Position numbers and translations under genes: made by a program | The notes under the pieces: generated by a model | The model's database searches: none | Told to the model about the DNA's origin: nothing | Seen by the model: the letters and a program-made list of their open reading frames with translations, nothing else | Source: Trifolium pratense | Lineage: Eukaryota > Streptophyta > Magnoliopsida > Fabales > Fabaceae | Length of the DNA: 64,000 nt | Assembly (NCBI RefSeq): GCF_020283565.1 | Contig: NC_060059.1 | Span: 52,209,157 to 52,273,156, forward strand | Direction: 5' to 3' | Shown here: in pieces, positions 60,255 through 64,000 of the stretch | Numbering within the stretch: position 1 is the first letter of the stretch | Layout of the letters: each line of letters starts with the position of its first letter

Positions 60255-61190
60255 CCAAATGCATCTAACGGCCATTTAAGTTAAATGTTTTCAGCAAGTT
60301 AGTCCGCTAATTTTATTTTTTTTTTTTGTAACAAATTGGTCCTTTTAAGTCATAAAATATCTACATTTCCCTTTTTTCATCCAAATTCTCTAAAATGTGT
60401 TTATGTAGCCATTTAATGCTAAAGTGACAGATCCAAATTTACTGCTCCAAAGACAGAGGTTCATAGGTGTATTATTGAATCTTGATTTGAAATAAAATCA
60501 ATCAATTACTTGATTTATAATGTTGTTAATGATAATTGTCATTTATCAAATTAGGTATAAATTTTGAAGGAAGAAGAAAATGAGTATAAATAATCATTTT
60601 TTGTGTCATAAGGACTTTTGGAATCTTCCACCTTAGCATTATAAGGACACATAACTCTTTCAGTGAAATTGGAATAAAAAAGGGTAATGGTGAATACATT
60701 TTATGGCTAATGCTACGGTGAACAAATTATCTACCGAATATGAATTTTACGAAATTCATTGTTGGATTGAAAATTTATATCGTATAAATCATCCATAAAT
60801 TTTTTAAATTTTTTTTAAAATCATTTGATATATTATTGAGACCCATCAAGATTTACGTTATTTAATAAACCGTTAATCTTGATGTGTCTCAATAACATAT
60901 CAAATGATTTTCAATTTTTCTAAATTTTTTTATGGATGATTTATATGATATTAACTTTCAATCAAACGGTGGAGTTTATAAAATTCGTATTCGTTATAAT
61001 GTTATTCATGACTGGTCCACCATGGACCACTTGATAAAGTGGTCCATATTAGAATTTACCTACATTTTATGACTTAAAGAACCAATTTGTTAAAAAAACT
61101 AAAAAATAAAGGACCAATTTGAAAAGAAAAGAAAAACATAAAGGACCATTGTGTTACCAACGTTAAACTTGAAGGATCGCAATATACATT
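60255..61190. mobile_element. Inverted-repeat element with a nested inverted repeat
   Basis: The outer arms (about 60265-60365 and 61065-61180) are inverted, sharing caaattggtccttt-type and taagtcataaaat words. Inside, 60720-60990 is a second palindrome centred near 60855, with arms containing tcaaatgattt, catcaagatt and tggatgattta. No protein. It is probably a Mutator-like non-autonomous element carrying a MITE. Confidence 0.55.
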
Positions 61191-63792
61191 GAATGTCTAT
61201 TATATTGATTTTGTGTCTCTCCTCATTAGTCATAGGTCTCCCATAAACTACTTTACAAGGAAAAGAACGAATCATATTAAGACATTTCCATTTTTAAACC
61301 AACTTGAATTGGTGAGAATCATTTTTCTCATTGACATTTGTGTCCATGAGAATAGAGTCAAGAGAAAACTTAGCATTGGTAGAAATGCTCCGATTTGAAA
61401 AATCTAAATGGAACTCTGTAGATTCAAGTTTGATAGCAGAGAGCTAAGAGCTAGGAGTAGGACATATATTTAAACCTACAATACTTCGCTTCTAATGGTA
61501 TGACGAATGAGAAAGCAAAAAGAAACATACACCAAAAATATAAATTGGATTTCATGCAATCAACATTATGAGCTTAAGGTTCAAGGAGATTGAACTCTAC
61601 TATGGAGTTTACCTATTTCTTCTATGATCAAAACCTTCTTGTGCAGACTTGGGAGGAAATGTCGACCTTATAGAGCAAACTTGCAGACTAGAGCAAGTTG
61701 TGACCAGATAAATATAGATCTCCTCATTCGATGTGATTTCTTTGTACTTTCTCCTACATGATACCATTAGAAGCAAAGTATTATAGGTTTAAGTTCACGT
61801 TATATCTTTTATCTTTTTCTTTTTTTGATATATGTTATCCGTTCTTGGTCAATATTTTCTATGATTACATCACATGGAGTATTTGACAAAGATGAAACAC
61901 CAAACTTTGGTATGAAAAAGCTTGAACCAGAGAAAGGTGTCATCATAAGAGCTCGAGACTTACTTTATTCTTGGCAACATGCGCATCAAAGTAATCAAGC
62001 TCAAACCAGTTAAACAACCCTAATAATGTTTGTCCTGTCTAGAAGTATACTTCTAAAATCATGCATTAATTTTAGAAATGTGATGAGTGGTAAAGTTGAT
62101 ATTCCTTTCATTTGGTTCAGCAGCAGAGTAGGTTCTATATAGCTTGTCTGGTGGTTAAGGCTTATCTGATTTGATAATCTTTGGTTTGGAGGGAACTAAA
62201 CGGTTGATTGTTGTAGTTTGTGTTGGCTCAATTATGCAGTGAGTTGGTGCTAAAAGTTATGGCCTTAGAATATAATGGATGGATATATATACTGGTTTTA
62301 TGGCTTTAGCTACTTCAACAAGTTTAGATAGTCTTGCGTCAGGCTGAACCAATAGAATTCAGTTTAACATAGTTACATGAAGTTGAATTTCATACTCCAA
62401 AACCTAAGATTAAAACTACTGACCCTGTACCCTTTATTCAACTCCAACCTGGTTATAAAAGGGTCCAAATTTGATCCAAATATTCATTGACAGTCCCTGT
62501 TTGCCTTAAACTGACATAGGATCATCAATATGAATCATCATAAACATCCCAAAATCTTTTTGAGATGGCTCTTCCATCAGTGGTTGTCAAGCAAAACAAA
62601 TTGATCACATTTGGAGAGCTATTCCTCAAATATTTTTCACCATTTATTCTAGGGAAATATACCTTTGTGAGCCTATCAGAAAATGAAGAACTTGTGGAGT
62701 ACGAATACCAAAAGTCAAAGGTCCTTGCCGGTTGAGTTTCTTCCATTGTAAATGAACCTATGAGATCCTGAAATTTCTCTAAAATTTCCTTGCCCAAATA
62801 ACAAAGTCAAGAACATAACCTTGATCAACCAGCTAATTTGAATCATTAATCTTCTTGGTGAGACGTTCTTCCATCTCTCAAATGACAGTTTGATGGCTTG
62901 TGGAATCTGCCATCAATAAAACTAATCAAACTCCTATTGGGTTAATCAATATGGACAGAGAAGAATATAGTAATGAGCTTATTTAATTGATCGATGAAGT
63001 TTTTTTTTTTTTTGCGGCTCAGGAATTCAATGCTAATATCGAGAGTTTAAACTCTAAAGCATGATCAGTTGGGTAAGAAAACCAATCTAGTCAATGCAGA
63101 AGAAGAGTAAAGAGAGGGGGTTGCTGAGAGTGATCAATAGCTAACTCTAACTCTGTACATAAGGACAATGCTTTATATGCGACCTCAATGGGCCAATTCT
63201 TTTGTTAGGTTCTGCAACTGAAACTGAACTAAATAAATAACATCCTTTGCCACACCAGCACAGCAAATCAACTGACTAATGGAAATGGAAGAAATTACAG
63301 CAAATGACACAAAAATAGCTTAAACAAATTACTACTGCATCAAATTCAGAGTTTCAGAAACAGAATAGTAACAATCATTCACTCAACATAACCAAGGTAT
63401 ATTCAAGCAATCAAGCAAAAAATATTTACGAAAAAATAGAGGATATACCATTTTGAGAAATTGATGGAGCTGGAACCAGAAACTGGTTACTGTTAATGCA
63501 AATCTAGGAGTTGCTTTTCTACTAGTAATACAAGTACTTGGCAAGAAAGCCATCTTTTCCTCCTTACTCAGTGCATCATCAACTATCTCTTTGCCTTTTG
63601 TACACCAGAAAAATACTAAACTAATCCTATAGCCTACAGTTTTCTTTGGTTGTAGTAGCAGCAATATGCCTCTATCTTTGCCAGCATAGAAAATAGTTAC
63701 AATTTGAACTAAATTAAATCTTACTTTTTAATTAGACTCTTCCAATGTCCAAATGGTTCCTTCACACATGGAAAGTCATTCAACCCATCGCG
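61191..63792. other. Region without a recognised gene
   Basis: Inverted segments of about 60 bp lie at 61468-61530 and 61725-61795 (core ttctaatggtat). The short frames 61825-62013 (plus), 62797-62525 (minus) and 63664-63383 (minus) do not match a family I know. The minus-strand ones might be exons of the gene ending at 63793, but splice links could not be shown. Confidence 0.45.
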
Positions 63793-64000
63793 CTAAACAA
63801 CCCACTTTTCCTCGTCCATTTCAGGGACTACTACATCTACCCTCATTGTATGTGCATAATTCTTTTCCACCGGAGCCCCAGCCTGTGAAAATAGCTCAAC
63901 AACTGCAGGCAACATACCATAGTACCTTTTCAACTCATTTACCAAAGGCGGATCTTGAACATGATAGACATATACTGGAGGTACAAAATCATTTATTGTA
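63793..64000 (-). CDS. C-terminal part of an unrecognised protein
   Basis: A minus-strand frame enters from beyond the window and runs 69 codons to TAG (63795-63793), ending MRVDVVVPEMDEEKWVV. The visible segment includes VPPVYVYHVQDPPLVNELKR and YYGMLPAVVELFSQAGAPVE. It is compositionally protein-like, without low-complexity sequence or membrane spans. I do not recognise the family. It could be a host gene's last exon or part of a mobile-element protein. Confidence 0.4.
   Translation of the reverse strand, partial: TINDFVPPVYVYHVQDPPLVNELKRYYGMLPAVVELFSQAGAPVEKNYAHTMRVDVVVPEMDEEKWVV

Overview
The window is plant nuclear DNA, most likely from a legume close to Medicago or Trifolium. The base composition is AT-rich, the genes are split by GT-AG introns, and plant retroelements are dense. 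Two genes match plant families exon by exon. The legume assignment rests on my recall of similar Medicago/Trifolium proteins and repeats, not on a search.

Layout. 1-7965 is a long Ty1/copia-like LTR element: the last 82 bp of its 5' LTR, a decayed interior and a complete 3' LTR. It sits in the last intron of one copy of a SWEET sugar-transporter gene, whose final exon follows at 8114-8190. A second SWEET copy (exons 2-7, 9493-10885) lies just downstream, and its 3' flank is cut off by a 5'-truncated LINE (11026-13551). 15629-18250 (minus) is a PPR-DYW gene that has lost its 5' end against a Ty3/gypsy RNase H fragment and carries a stop codon in exon 1. 19216-23523 (plus) is a complete 13-exon carotenoid isomerase gene (CRTISO, 598 codons). 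25548-36289 (minus) is a complete 10-exon ABCG half-transporter closely resembling ABCG22 (741 codons), with a 5.9-kb first intron full of small transposons.

From 38 kb to the end the sequence is almost all mobile DNA: two non-autonomous copia-type elements (38177-40328 plus, 42571-45446 minus) that share interior sequence but have different LTRs; several TRIM-like miniature retroelements, including one with identical 77-bp terminal repeats and a 5-bp target duplication (53688-53990); LINE 3' ends; tRNA-derived SINEs; a Mutator-like element with a 9-bp target duplication (50148-51313); a long foldback element (about 48385-49425); and a hAT MITE with an 8-bp target duplication (58586-58933). 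At the right edge (63793-64000, minus) is the C-terminal exon of an unrecognised protein.

The host genes do not form a pathway. SWEET moves sugar, CRTISO acts in plastid carotenoid synthesis, and ABCG22-type transporters are linked to stomatal control. I found no operon-like or clearly unprecedented system. The most informative signals are the nested insertions, the interrupted SWEET tandem pair, the broken PPR gene and the chimeric non-autonomous retroelements.
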